From assembly GCA_021323655.1 (NCBI GenBank), contig JAJPKO010000032.1, forward strand, positions 1-64,000: a DNA stretch of 64,000 bases, in the 5' to 3' direction. Under the pieces are notes generated by a model that saw only the letters and a list, made by a program, of their open reading frames with translations, did not search any database and was not told where the DNA came from. Source of the stretch: Acidobacteriaceae bacterium (lineage in GTDB: Bacteria; Acidobacteriota; Terriglobia; Terriglobales; Acidobacteriaceae). A program made the position numbers and the translations under genes. Of this stretch, positions 35,292 to 45,920 are shown one piece after another; positions within the stretch are counted from its first letter, which is position 1; each line of letters begins with the position of its first letter.

Positions 35292-36056
35292 ATGATGAAC
35301 TTGCTCGAAATCAAAAATCTGCACGCCACAGTAGACGGCAACGAAATCCTCAAAGGCATCAATCTCACCATCGGCCCAGGTGAAGTCCACTCCATCATGG
35401 GGCCAAACGGCTCCGGCAAAAGCACGCTTGCCCAGGTGCTGTCGCGGCGCGAGTCTTACGAAGTGACAGCGGGTAAAGTCCTCTTCAATGGCAAAGATCT
35501 TCTCGCCATGAAGCCAGAAGAAGCCGCCTGCGAAGGCGTCTTCATGGCCTTCCAGTATCCGGTCGAGATTCCCGGCATCAGCAATGCTTATTTTTTGCGC
35601 AGCGCGGTGAACGCCGTCCGCAAATACCGCGGTCTCGACGAGCTGGATGCAATGGATTTTCTTCCGGTCTTCCGCGAACGCCTCAAACTGCTCGAAATGG
35701 ACGAGAAGATGATGAACCGCTCCATCAACGAAGGCTTTTCCGGCGGCGAGAAGAAGCGCAATGAGATTCTGCAGATGGCCATGCTCGAACCAAAGCTGGC
35801 CATCCTCGACGAGACCGACTCCGGACTGGACATTGACGCGTTACGCATCGTGGCCCAGGGCGTCAATGCGCTGCGTAGTCCCGAGCGCTCCATGCTTGTC
35901 ATCACGCATTATCAGCGTCTGCTCAATTATGTCGTTCCTGACTTTGTGCATGTGCTGGTAGATGGAAGGATTGTACGTTCCGGTGGCCCCGAGCTTTCGC
36001 TCGAACTCGAAGAAAAGGGCTACGGCTGGATTGAGTCAGAAGCAGTCTCTGCGTGA
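35292..36056 (+). CDS. sufC: SufC, Fe-S assembly ATPase
   Basis: 254-residue ABC-type ATPase that energises the SufBC2D scaffold; it has no membrane partner. It has Walker A (GPNGSGKST, about 37-45), the SufC-specific insertion with FMAFQYPVEIPGISN, the signature FSGGEKKRNEI, and Walker B with LAILDETDSGLDIDAL followed by the His switch VITHYQRLLNYV. GAGGAG precedes a double ATG (35292 and 35295); the second ATG has the better spacing, so the mature start could be one codon later. Seven bases separate it from sufB. Confidence 0.97.
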   Translation: MMNLLEIKNLHATVDGNEILKGINLTIGPGEVHSIMGPNGSGKSTLAQVLSRRESYEVTAGKVLFNGKDLLAMKPEEAACEGVFMAFQYPVEIPGISNAYFLRSAVNAVRKYRGLDELDAMDFLPVFRERLKLLEMDEKMMNRSINEGFSGGEKKRNEILQMAMLEPKLAILDETDSGLDIDALRIVAQGVNALRSPERSMLVITHYQRLLNYVVPDFVHVLVDGRIVRSGGPELSLELEEKGYGWIESEAVSA

Positions 36057-36067
36057 GAGGAACAACC

Positions 36068-37438
36068 ATGGCAGTCGAACTCGCACAGCTTGAAAGCTAT
36101 CTCGAGAGCTTTACCAGATTCACGCAGCAAAGGTCCACGCAGGCTCCCCAGTGGCTGCGCAACCTGCGGGAAAATGCCTTCGCTCGCTTCTGCAAAACAG
36201 GGTTCCCCACCACGCGCGAGGAAGACTGGCGCTTTACCAACCTCGCAGCACTGGCGCGAACACCTTTTCAACTCGCGCTCAAAGATGCAGTCATAGTCAC
36301 ACAACAGCAAGCGGCAAACTGGCAGATCGAAAACGTAGCAGCCCGCCTCGTCTTCATCAACGGCCACTTTGCGCCCGGGCTGTCCACGGTCAGCGAGCAG
36401 GCCGGCAACCTCCGCGCCGAATTCTCAAACGAGCACTCACTCGTAGCTCATCATCTTGGCCGCTATCTCAACACCGAGCGTGACCCCTTCTGCGCGCTCA
36501 ACACCGCTTTCGCCGAAGACGGCGCATACATTCACATCCGTCGCGGGTCCGTTGTAGACACGCCCATCCACTTGCTCTTTATCTCGACAGCATCCGAAGT
36601 GCCCCTCATGACGCATCCGCGCAACCTGGTCCTCGTCGAAGACCAGGCACAGGTCTCTATCGTCGAGGAGTACGTCTCGCTCGGCGAAGAAACACCGGCC
36701 TTCTCCAATGCCGTTACCGAGCTTGTCGCCGGGGGGGACTCCAACGTCACCCATATGCTCATCGTTCGCGAGCATGCGCAGACCTTCAACTTCTCCACCC
36801 TGCGAACAGAGCAGGCACGCGGCGCAAATGTCTCTTCGCACTCACTCCTGTTGGGTGGCGGCCTCGTGCGCAACAATGTGCATCCCGTACTGGCGGGCGA
36901 GGGCGGCGAGTGCCTCATCAACGGGCTCTTCATCGGCAGCGGCCATCAGCACCTCGACAACTACATGCTGGTCGAGCACGCGAAACCGCACTGCGCCAGC
37001 CGTCAGTTTTACAACGGCATTCTCGACGAGCAATCGCACGGTGTCTTCCACGGGCGTATCATCGTCCACAAAGATGCGCAGAAGACCGACGCCAAGCAGA
37101 CCAACCGGAACCTGCTGCTCTGCGATGACGCGCAGATTGACACCAAGCCGCAGCTTGAAATCTACGCCGACGACGTAAAGTGTACGCACGGCGCCACCAT
37201 CGGTCAGATGGAAGAGAATGCGATCTTCTATCTGCAATCGCGCGGCATCGCAGAAGCAGAAGCGCGCCGTCTTCTCTTGCAGGCCTTTGCCGGTGAATGC
37301 CTTGACCGCATCCAGAACGGCCCCGTGCGCGCTTACACGCAGGCAGCGGTAGAAGCGCGTTTGTTCGCTCTGGCTGAAGCTCCGCATACCCGCAGTACAA
37401 CGTCCACACGCAATCAGAACTGGGAGGAAGTCGGATGA
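36068..37438 (+). CDS. sufD: SufD, Fe-S scaffold subunit
   Basis: 456-residue partner of SufB in the scaffold. The N-terminal helical part (about 1-130) contains the TREEDWRFTNLAAL motif of SufD. The beta-helix core follows, with AFAEDGAYIHIRRGSVVDTPIHLLF and VLVEDQAQVSIVEEYVSLGE. The C-terminal region has HGVFHGRIIVHKDAQKTDAKQTNRNLLL, DDVKCTHGATIGQ with the conserved His, and YLQSRGIAEAEARRLLLQAFAGE. ATG 36068 with GAGAGGA seven bases upstream is chosen over a GTG at 36053 that overlaps sufC. Its stop overlaps sufS (ATGA). Confidence 0.96.
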   Translation: MAVELAQLESYLESFTRFTQQRSTQAPQWLRNLRENAFARFCKTGFPTTREEDWRFTNLAALARTPFQLALKDAVIVTQQQAANWQIENVAARLVFINGHFAPGLSTVSEQAGNLRAEFSNEHSLVAHHLGRYLNTERDPFCALNTAFAEDGAYIHIRRGSVVDTPIHLLFISTASEVPLMTHPRNLVLVEDQAQVSIVEEYVSLGEETPAFSNAVTELVAGGDSNVTHMLIVREHAQTFNFSTLRTEQARGANVSSHSLLLGGGLVRNNVHPVLAGEGGECLINGLFIGSGHQHLDNYMLVEHAKPHCASRQFYNGILDEQSHGVFHGRIIVHKDAQKTDAKQTNRNLLLCDDAQIDTKPQLEIYADDVKCTHGATIGQMEENAIFYLQSRGIAEAEARRLLLQAFAGECLDRIQNGPVRAYTQAAVEARLFALAEAPHTRSTTSTRNQNWEEVG

Positions 37439-38679
37439 GTGTACACACCACAGTCGCTCCATCCTACGATGTGGAGGCCGTCCGCGCTGACTTCCCTATT
37501 CTGCGCGAGCAGGTCCACGGACACCCTCTCGTTTATCTTGACAACGCTGCCACCACGCAAAAGCCAACCGCGGTGATTGATGCGCTGGTGCGCTACTACC
37601 ACCACAGCAACGCGAACATCCATCGCGGCGTGCATCTGCTCTCCGAGCGTGCGACGGAAGACTACGAAACTGCCCGCTCCAAAGTGCAGGCTTTTCTGCA
37701 CGCCCGCGAGCCGCGAGAGATCATCTTCACCCGCGGAGCGACCGAGGCCATCAATCTCGTCGCGCAGACCTATGGCAAAGCCAATGTCACCGCAGGAGAC
37801 GAAGTCCTCATCACTGCCATGGAGCACCACTCGAACATCGTGCCCTGGCAGATGCTTTGCAATGAAAAAGGCGCGCATCTGCGCGTCTCGTCAATCAACG
37901 AGCGCGGCGAACTCGACTTCGACGCATTTCAGAACCTGCTGGGACCGCGCACAAAGATCGTCGCCATCGGTCACGTATCCAACGCGCTCGGCACCGTCAA
38001 TCCTGTAAAGCGGATCATCGAAAAGGCCCATGCCGCCGGAGCGCGCGTCCTGATAGACGGCGCCCAGGCCGCGCCCCACATTCCGGTAAATGTTGAGGAT
38101 CTCGACTGCGATTTCTATGCCTTCTCCGGACACAAGGTCTACGGCCCAACAGGCATCGGCGCACTCTACGGCAAGGCCGAGCTGCTTGAAGCCATGCCCC
38201 CCTACCAGGGCGGAGGCGACATGATCAGCTACGTCACTTTCGAGAAGACTCTGTACAACAAAATTCCGCACAAGTTTGAGGCCGGAACGCCGGACATCGC
38301 CGGAGTCATCGGTCTCGGTGCTGCACTCGATTATCTTCAGCAACTGGGCATCGAAAAAATCGGTGCACACGAGCACGCACTCCTTGAGCAAGCCACCGAA
38401 CGCATTGCCTCCGTCCCCGGCGTGCGCATCATCGGCACAGCGCGGGAAAAGGCCAGCGTCCTTTCCTTCGTAGTGGAAGGCATTCACCCGCACGATATCG
38501 GCACCATCCTCGACCGCGAAGGCATCGCCGTACGCACCGGTCACCACTGCGCGCAGCCTGTCATGGACCTCTTCGCCATCCCGGCCACCGTGCGTGCATC
38601 CTTCGGCCTGTATAACACAAAGCGTGAAGTCGATGCCCTCGCCCGGAGCATCGAAAAAGTAAAGGAGATTCTGGGCTGA
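37435..38679 (+). CDS. sufS: SufS, cysteine desulfurase
   Basis: 414-residue group II cysteine desulfurase that takes sulfur from cysteine and forms a persulfide for cluster assembly. The PLP lysine is K234 in FSGHKVYGPTG, and the persulfide-forming cysteine is C372 in RTGHHCAQP. Other fold-type I marks are YLDNAATTQKP, the GATEAINLVA loop, HHSN near 132 and DGAQAAPHI. The start overlaps the sufD stop as ATGA and the stop overlaps the sufU start (TGATG). The natural sulfur acceptor is the SufU protein encoded next. Confidence 0.97.
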   Translation: MSVHTTVAPSYDVEAVRADFPILREQVHGHPLVYLDNAATTQKPTAVIDALVRYYHHSNANIHRGVHLLSERATEDYETARSKVQAFLHAREPREIIFTRGATEAINLVAQTYGKANVTAGDEVLITAMEHHSNIVPWQMLCNEKGAHLRVSSINERGELDFDAFQNLLGPRTKIVAIGHVSNALGTVNPVKRIIEKAHAAGARVLIDGAQAAPHIPVNVEDLDCDFYAFSGHKVYGPTGIGALYGKAELLEAMPPYQGGGDMISYVTFEKTLYNKIPHKFEAGTPDIAGVIGLGAALDYLQQLGIEKIGAHEHALLEQATERIASVPGVRIIGTAREKASVLSFVVEGIHPHDIGTILDREGIAVRTGHHCAQPVMDLFAIPATVRASFGLYNTKREVDALARSIEKVKEILG

Positions 38680-39125
38680 TGGCTGACCTGCGCGATTTGT
38701 ATCAGGAAGTGATTCTCGAGCACTCCAAGGCCCCGCGGAACTATCGCGTGCTTGCACCTCCCTCCACCCAGGCCGAAGGCTTCAACCCGCTTTGCGGCGA
38801 CCGCTGCACGGTTTATCTTTCGCTCAAGGGCGACGTCATTGAGGACATCTCCTTCCAGGGGTCCGGCTGCGCCATCTCCCGTGCATCGGCTTCCATGATG
38901 ACGCAAAGCCTCAAAGGCAAAACCACACACGAGGCCGAACAGCTCTACGAGCAATTTCACAGCATGGTAACGGGCGCCACCAACGCTCATTCTGAGCAGA
39001 TTGGCAAACTCGCCGTCTTCGCCGGAGTTTCTGAGTTCCCCGCGCGCGTAAAGTGCGCCACCCTTGCCTGGCATACATTCAAGGCCGCGTTGCACAACGA
39101 GCGCGAGCCCATCACTACGGAGTAG
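38679..39125 (+). CDS. sufU: SufU, zinc-dependent sulfur transferase
   Basis: 148-residue SufU. The Zn/sulfur ligands C39, D41, C64 and C126 are in CGDRC, GSGCAISRASASMM and KCATLAW, matching Cys41, Asp43, Cys66 and Cys128 of the Bacillus protein. The extra segment between the second and third ligands (about 80-105) separates SufU from IscU. It accepts persulfide sulfur from SufS and passes it to SufB. Its start overlaps the sufS stop by one base. Confidence 0.95.
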   Translation: MADLRDLYQEVILEHSKAPRNYRVLAPPSTQAEGFNPLCGDRCTVYLSLKGDVIEDISFQGSGCAISRASASMMTQSLKGKTTHEAEQLYEQFHSMVTGATNAHSEQIGKLAVFAGVSEFPARVKCATLAWHTFKAALHNEREPITTE

Positions 39126-39134
39126 GACTTCACT

Positions 39135-39722
39135 ATGTTTGATACCATTCAACTCAATCGCGATTGCGAAGTCATCGCCGTGCCCAGCGGCAACCGTGAG
39201 ACGTTGCCAGCCGGAACGGAAGTGCGAATCATGCAGTCGCGCGGCGGCAGCTTCACCGTCACCACACCCAAATACGCCATGTACCGCATTAACGGTGCCG
39301 ACGCGGACGCCCTCGGCCTCGCGCCGCCCGGCGGAACCACAGTATCCACACCGCAACACGAAGGCCCGCTGACCGAGGACATGGTCTGGGACACGCTTAA
39401 GTCCGTCTACGATCCCGAAATTCCCGTGAATGTCGTTGACCTCGGCCTTGTCTACTCCTGCGAAATCACTCCCTGCGAAGGCGGCGGCAAGGCCATCTCC
39501 GTGCAGATGGCCATGACCTCGCCCGCCTGCGGCATGAGTAATGTGCTCAAAGCCGATGTCGAAACCCGTCTCCAGCGCCTGCCGGAAGTGAAAGAAACAA
39601 AGGTAGAGGTCGTCTTCGACCCGCCATGGAACCAGGGCCGGATGTCCGAGGCCGCCAGGCTCCAGCTGGGGTTAGACCTCGAAACCGGCCCGGGAAACGC
39701 ACCCTACGTTCGCATCTCCTGA
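39135..39722 (+). CDS. sufT: SufT, DUF59/MIP18-family Fe-S maturation factor
   Basis: 195-residue protein. The N-terminal part (1-75) is specific to SufT, with the EVRIMQSRGGSFTVTTPKYAMYRI pattern. The DUF59 domain (about 85-180) holds TLKSVYDPEIPVNVVDLGLVYSCEI, the conserved MTSPACGMS with its Cys, and EVVFDPPWNQGRMSE. SufT helps deliver or repair clusters in target proteins. It follows sufU by nine bases and closes the operon; SufR/IscR, SufA and SufE are not in the operon. Confidence 0.93.
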   Translation: MFDTIQLNRDCEVIAVPSGNRETLPAGTEVRIMQSRGGSFTVTTPKYAMYRINGADADALGLAPPGGTTVSTPQHEGPLTEDMVWDTLKSVYDPEIPVNVVDLGLVYSCEITPCEGGGKAISVQMAMTSPACGMSNVLKADVETRLQRLPEVKETKVEVVFDPPWNQGRMSEAARLQLGLDLETGPGNAPYVRIS

Positions 39723-40072
39723 AACAATCCTGCGGAAAGGTTGAATCCGCGCATCGCGGGGCAGCCGCAACTAGGCCCCTAACTCATTACTTATAAGCAG
39801 TTTATGGTCTCATAGCATCTATCCGGAACAACCCGGCAAGCAAAAGAAACAAAATCCCGTTTTCCACATCTAATTCTTTGGGATCGGAAAATTCCGGACA
39901 CGCAGAATGTATGATAAGTGTCCCGCCCGTGTTATTCTAAAAGTCTTTGGTGGACGTGCGCCTTTTACCCCGCGACATGATCGCTCCGGGACATGCCTGA
40001 TATGGCCTCAATCGCACCTCGTCCGCTCCAGGCACACACAAAGATCCTAATTTTTCCCGGGAGACGACCCGC
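39723..40072. other. Intergenic region between suf and rpoD
   Basis: No gene is seen. It holds an inverted repeat CGGAA-AA-TTCCG (39885-39896), a -10-like TATGAT (39910-39915) without a matching -35, and a second AT-rich patch GTTATTCTAA near 39931. One or more rpoD promoters should lie here, but none can be fixed by eye. No T-tailed terminator follows sufT. Confidence 0.5.
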
Positions 40073-41764
<1,692 letters not shown>

Positions 41765-41783
41765 CCCCCAAAAATGCAGCATC

Positions 41784-41812
41784 CTGTCCTTTCGCGAAAG
41801 CGAAAGGACGGG
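41784..41812. terminator. Hairpin between convergent rpoD and PepSY genes
   Basis: GTCCTTTCGC (41786-41795) and GCGAAAGGAC (41800-41809) form a perfect 10-bp stem with a GAAA tetraloop. Tails are weak (ACTTTC on plus, CATTTTTG a few bases later on minus). It is probably a shared terminator for both genes. Confidence 0.6.
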
Positions 41813-41818
41813 AGACTT

Positions 41819-43054
41819 TCATCCCTTCATCATCCTGCGCCTTCGTCCAGGCACTCTTCGCCACCACATCAGAAACCCGGTAAAAAAGAGCAGCCCCGGA
41901 GCAAATCCCAGCACCACCCACGCCATGCGCGACCAGTTCCCGGCAAAGCTCCCAACGTGCAGCGGCCCCATAAAAAGCACGGCCCGCACAGCTAAACCCG
42001 ACCGGCGTGAATCCACCTCGCGCAGAAGCTTCCCCGAATACTGGTCAAACGCAAGCAGAACAAAATCTCCCCGATCCTCAGCATGAGGCGGCGCCAGCCG
42101 CACCAGCACTGAGCCCGATGGGCCTGCGGCAGGCGTAATCCCATACAGCGATGAGTCCCGGTGCGCGGCAAGTGCGGCTGACACCATCGGCTCAATCGCA
42201 GCTGGCGCGGTGTGGCTCATCACCGATTCCGGAGCAGAAAACAATTGCTTCACCCGCTCCGCGTCCCCGCCAAGCAGCGTCACCAGCAGCGTTGCCACTG
42301 GCAGATAAAAGCAGAACAGCACCCCGGTGAGCGCTTCAATCGAGAGCGGTAGTGCGGTCCAAAACCCGATTACGTTATGCAGGTCCCAGTTCAGGCGCGG
42401 CCAGCGTGCGCGCCAATGGATTTTCAGGTGCGAGCGGCAATGCCGCCGTCCCGGCCACCAAATAATGGTCCCGCTCACGCACAACACAAACAGCAGCGCT
42501 GCCCCGATGCCATTCACAACCAGCCCCGTGTCTCCCGCAAGCAGACGATAGTGCAGCTCGGCGACCCAGTCCACAAAACCAGCAGGATGCAACGCCGTCG
42601 AACGCCGTGTCTCACCCAGCAGCTTCCCGCTTCCAGGGTCAACATACGCAAGCACATCGTCTTCAAACGGTCTGCTGCCCGGCGGAGCAATATAAAAGAT
42701 CCAGGGATCGGGAGCAGACGCCGGACTCGCCTCCTCCGTCGCAATGTACTCAATCCTCCATCCCGGATGCAGCCCTTGTGCCCTGGCCATCAGAATATCT
42801 GCCGCCATTCGCGGAGCGTTCGTGGTCTGATAAAGCGCAGGCGCCAGCCGCTTCTCCAGTTCATGTTTATAGACGATGGCGCTCCCCGAAACACCAACAA
42901 CGGTAGCGATCAGCCCAATCGCGATTCCCGCCCAAAGATGAATCTGAAACAACGCGCGTCGCAGAAACGTCTCGCGCGGCCGATGCATCATCCTCCAGAG
43001 AAAACTATGCTTGTTCGCTTCCTCTGCGATTTTTGTGGTCAAAGATGTCCCCAT
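41819..43054 (-). CDS. PepSY-domain transmembrane protein, siderophore-linked
   Basis: About 411-residue inner-membrane protein of the PepSY_TM family. Family marks include [23 protein letters not shown] (helix 1), [37 protein letters not shown] and a last helix with [22 protein letters not shown]. Conserved His residues in QIHLW, LHYRL and DLHN may bind haem. It lies directly downstream of a FhuA-like siderophore receptor on the same strand, the usual place for a ferric-siderophore reductase. The start is unsure: 43054 gives a sensible cytoplasmic N-terminus, while ATG 42991, right after GGAGG, is an alternative. Confidence 0.85.
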   Translation of the reverse strand: MGTSLTTKIAEEANKHSFLWRMMHRPRETFLRRALFQIHLWAGIAIGLIATVVGVSGSAIVYKHELEKRLAPALYQTTNAPRMAADILMARAQGLHPGWRIEYIATEEASPASAPDPWIFYIAPPGSRPFEDDVLAYVDPGSGKLLGETRRSTALHPAGFVDWVAELHYRLLAGDTGLVVNGIGAALLFVLCVSGTIIWWPGRRHCRSHLKIHWRARWPRLNWDLHNVIGFWTALPLSIEALTGVLFCFYLPVATLLVTLLGGDAERVKQLFSAPESVMSHTAPAAIEPMVSAALAAHRDSSLYGITPAAGPSGSVLVRLAPPHAEDRGDFVLLAFDQYSGKLLREVDSRRSGLAVRAVLFMGPLHVGSFAGNWSRMAWVVLGFAPGLLFFTGFLMWWRRVPGRRRRMMKG

Positions 43055-43070
43055 TTCCTTGCGCCGGTTG

Positions 43071-43117
43071 GTCATCCTGAGGCAGGTCCGGTTCCCCACA
43101 TCTCGCAGAGATGTGGG
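43071..43117. repeat. REP-like palindromic element
   Basis: GTCATCCTGA (43071-43080) is followed by CCCACATCTC (43095-43104) and GAGATGTGGG (43108-43117), a perfect 10-bp stem with loop GCA. Parts recur at 13463 (GTCATCCTGA) and 63355 (GAGATGTGGG). It lies between the siderophore receptor and its PepSY partner and could tune their relative mRNA levels. Confidence 0.55.
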
Positions 43118-43145
43118 AGTTAGACGAGAGAACAAGTGCGCCTAT

Positions 43146-45542
43146 TCACTCTTTCCGCCACATCCGAGACAGGTCCCAGCTTGCACTTCCCGTCACATTG
43201 CGCGCCGCCCCATAGTTGCAGTACGCAACCGTGCTGCACACCGCGATATACCGCTTGTCCGCAAGGTTCGTCGCGTTCACTGCGAACCGCATTCCATGCA
43301 CACTGTAGCCAAAGTTCGCGTCGTACAGCGTGTAGCCCGGCACAGGCAGCGATCCATCCGGAGCGCCCGCCGTAATACCGATGTACCGCGCGCCCCCGCC
43401 CAGTTCCACGCCTTTCAGCGAAGTACGCTGCAAGGTGTAATCCAGCAGCAGACTCGCCGTCTGCTCCGGCACCAGCAGCGGACGGTGCCCCAGGCTGTCA
43501 TCATTCGCCTTCGTCACCACCATGTCGTCGTAGCCATATCCGGCATGCAGCTTCAGCCCCAGCGCCAGATTCGTCACGCCTTCCAGCTCCACGCCTCGCG
43601 AGCGCACTTCTCCTGTCTGTACCGTATTTTTTGGATTGGCCGGGTCCGTGGTCTGAACATTCTGCTTCGTCACGTTGTAAAACGAAGCCGTCAGAAAACC
43701 ACTCCACCTGCGCGGCTGATACCTCGCTCCCACTTCGTACTGCTTGCCCGTGGCCGGCCTGAACGCCACTCCATTCAGATTTGTACCTGTGGTAGGCACA
43801 AATGAGGTCGAATAGCTGAAATACGGCGCCAATCCCGTATCGGTCAAATATGACACTCCCGCCCGGCCAGTGAATTTGCTGTCATTCTGACGCTGATAAC
43901 TGTTCGGCACCAGCGTGTCACGCATGCGAAACGTGGCCCAGTCCTCGCGCCCGCCGAGCGTAAAAACCAGGTGCTGCTTCCACTTCACCTGGTCCTGTAC
44001 ATACACGCCGTTCTGCGATGATGGCGAGTGCGGCCATGAATAAGGCACATAATTTGTCGTAACCGCTCCATAGACCGGATGAAAGACATCAATCACGCCG
44101 CCATCTCCGGCAGAAGAAAGAATCTGCTCATATGCATTCGAGTAGTCCTCGCCAATAAGCAGTGTGTGCGCAATATTGCCTGTATCAAATACCGCTTCCG
44201 CCTGCGTGTCCGTCGAGTACAGATGCGAACTCATCAGATAGCCCGAAGCGTAGCGCTGCAATGTCCGGTAGTCCGTTCCTGCTCCAAAACCAAAGCCGTA
44301 ATGTACGTTCCCGTTGTTGGAAATGTTGGCGTAGCGCAAATTCTGCCGCAGCGTCCACATATGGTTAAAGTGGTGCTCCAGCAGAGCTCCCGCACTCCAC
44401 TGCTGCCGCCTGTAAAAATCAGAAGGCTCACCCAGATAGCGGCTGATGGGAATGATGCCGTTGGGGTTCGGCAGCAGGCTTCCCTGTCCCGGCAGAAATT
44501 GCTCCCAGTTCGTCCGGTCATACTGCCATTCACCCAGAAACGTCAACGCCGTCTTGCTGCTCAGGTTCCACATCAGCGATGGCGCAAGAAATCGCCGGTT
44601 GTACGGAACAAAATCCACCTGCGTATTGCTGTTTCGTAAAAGACCCACCACGCGATACAGCACTTTGCCCTGAACATCAAGTGGTCCTCCGAAGTCCGCC
44701 CGTCCCTGGCGCCGATCATAGTTGCCTTCATCCAGCTCCACGCTCATCAAAGGAACAGACAGCGGCCGCTTCGAAACAAAATTGATCACCCCTCCCGGCT
44801 CACTCTGCCCATACAGCACCGAAGCCGGCCCTTTCAGCACATCAATCTGCTCCAGCCCAAACGGCTCAATCTGTCCTGATGTGTCGCTGCTCTGCCATCG
44901 CAGGCCGTCCCGAAACATCCCATAGCTCTGCGCCGCAAATCCGCGGACCGTAATCCAGTCAAAGCGCGTGTCCTCGCCATACACCGCCGGGGCCACTCCA
45001 GGCGTGTATGCAATCGCATCGTTCACGCTTTGCGGATTCCGCATCATCAGATCGTCCGCCGTAATCACTGACACCGACTGCGGCGTCTCCATCAGCGGGG
45101 TGTTCGTTTTGGTCGCCGTCAGCGTGTCGCCGGGAACGAACCCGCTGTTGGCCGAAACCGTCACCGTGTTTACCGCCGTGTCCACCACCAGTGCGAAGTT
45201 CAGCGGTGCAAACTCCATGTTTGGGGCCAGTACAAGCGAGCGCGAAACCGGTGCAAAACCTGAAGCATAAACGCTCACCTGGTAATGTCCCGCCCGCAGC
45301 ACCAGCGAAAATCCACCGTCCGCCGCCGTGACCGTGCTGGTTCGCTCGTCCCTGCATGCGAAAACCACCGTGGCGGATGAAACTGCCGCTCCAGATGGGT
45401 CCGTCACAGTACCACGCAATGTTTGTGCTTCTCCCCGCGCATCGCAGGGCAGAGGTGGAGGATCAGCAACTTTCGCAAATCCTGCGGCTGTTACGGCAAT
45501 AAGAAAGGCAAACCCGGACCACAGACGGGACAAATGAACCAT
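43146..45542 (-). CDS. FhuA-like TonB-dependent siderophore receptor
   Basis: 798-residue outer-membrane receptor. The signal peptide (to about 24) is followed by a carboxypeptidase-regulatory-like domain (about 42-115, GTVTDPSGAAVSSATVVF), a siderophore-type plug (about 145-260: ETPQSVSVITADDLMMRNPQSVNDAIAYTPGV, ITVRGFAAQSYGMFRDGL, IDVLKGPASVLYGQSEPGGVINFVSKRP) and a barrel (about 265-798). The plug motifs are those of hydroxamate-type receptors of the TonB-siderophor family. It is expressed from a promoter overlapped by a 25-bp dyad and has a terminator-like hairpin in its leader. It is followed by a PepSY reductase-like gene, forming an iron-uptake pair. Confidence 0.93.
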   Translation of the reverse strand: MVHLSRLWSGFAFLIAVTAAGFAKVADPPPLPCDARGEAQTLRGTVTDPSGAAVSSATVVFACRDERTSTVTAADGGFSLVLRAGHYQVSVYASGFAPVSRSLVLAPNMEFAPLNFALVVDTAVNTVTVSANSGFVPGDTLTATKTNTPLMETPQSVSVITADDLMMRNPQSVNDAIAYTPGVAPAVYGEDTRFDWITVRGFAAQSYGMFRDGLRWQSSDTSGQIEPFGLEQIDVLKGPASVLYGQSEPGGVINFVSKRPLSVPLMSVELDEGNYDRRQGRADFGGPLDVQGKVLYRVVGLLRNSNTQVDFVPYNRRFLAPSLMWNLSSKTALTFLGEWQYDRTNWEQFLPGQGSLLPNPNGIIPISRYLGEPSDFYRRQQWSAGALLEHHFNHMWTLRQNLRYANISNNGNVHYGFGFGAGTDYRTLQRYASGYLMSSHLYSTDTQAEAVFDTGNIAHTLLIGEDYSNAYEQILSSAGDGGVIDVFHPVYGAVTTNYVPYSWPHSPSSQNGVYVQDQVKWKQHLVFTLGGREDWATFRMRDTLVPNSYQRQNDSKFTGRAGVSYLTDTGLAPYFSYSTSFVPTTGTNLNGVAFRPATGKQYEVGARYQPRRWSGFLTASFYNVTKQNVQTTDPANPKNTVQTGEVRSRGVELEGVTNLALGLKLHAGYGYDDMVVTKANDDSLGHRPLLVPEQTASLLLDYTLQRTSLKGVELGGGARYIGITAGAPDGSLPVPGYTLYDANFGYSVHGMRFAVNATNLADKRYIAVCSTVAYCNYGAARNVTGSASWDLSRMWRKE

Positions 45543-45622
45543 TTCCGCTCCTGTATTGAAGCCGTTGCCGCAACGGCCCTATACTCAGAGCCAGTCGTCA
45601 GCCTCACGGCTTGGCGATCGCA

Positions 45623-45680
45623 AAAACCCTCGCGGCGGCTTCGCCAAAAGACAGCCGCGAGGGTTTTCTTCTTTCCTCTT
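45623..45680. terminator. Strong bidirectional terminator-like hairpin between divergent genes
   Basis: AAAACCCTCGCGGC (45623-45636) pairs perfectly over 14 bp with GCCGCGAGGGTTTT (45654-45667), followed by CTTCTTTCCTCTTT on plus and TGCG on minus after five Ts. No gene ends here. It lies inside the 5-prime leader of the siderophore receptor mRNA, so it may act as an attenuator, or it may end an unseen small plus-strand transcript. Confidence 0.8.
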
Positions 45681-45699
45681 TAGATTCAAATACTAAGCA

Positions 45700-45728
45700 A
45701 AATTACGACAATTTAAGTCGTAATTCAA
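45700..45728 (-). promoter_or_regulatory. Promoter of the siderophore receptor with overlapping dyad
   Basis: On minus: TTGAAT (45728-45723), 17 bases, TAATTT (45705-45700). The dyad AATTACGAC (45701-45709), seven bases, GTCGTAATT (45717-45725) fills the spacer and touches both boxes, so a bound protein would block polymerase. The same TACGAC-N7-GTC-N-TA pattern follows the suf promoter. Confidence 0.65.
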
Positions 45729-45920
45729 TGCCTGCCAGCGAAACGGACGAATTTCATCCTGAATGGAAGCTTTGAATCATTTTTCGGTAGCGAAATCCTG
45801 TTCGCAACGCCAGCCGGAATCCCCCTGAAGCGGTTGGAAGCACCTCGGAAAAAATCCTGTTCCAACCTGTAACGCTTTCGTGCAATATAACGACCATCCC
45901 CCAGGAACAGGAAAACCACT

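Larger units (their letters stand above)
45543..45920. other. Divergent regulatory region, siderophore receptor and patatin
   Basis: No gene is seen. The region holds the receptor leader with its hairpin (45623-45667) and the promoter plus dyad (45700-45728). About 190 bp in front of patatin follow, in which I could not fix a promoter. Confidence 0.6.

Noticed and set aside
39723-40072. tmRNA, 6S, RNase P or SRP RNA in the larger intergenic regions
   Set aside because: None of the known conserved cores of these RNAs could be recognised here or in 60033-60374.
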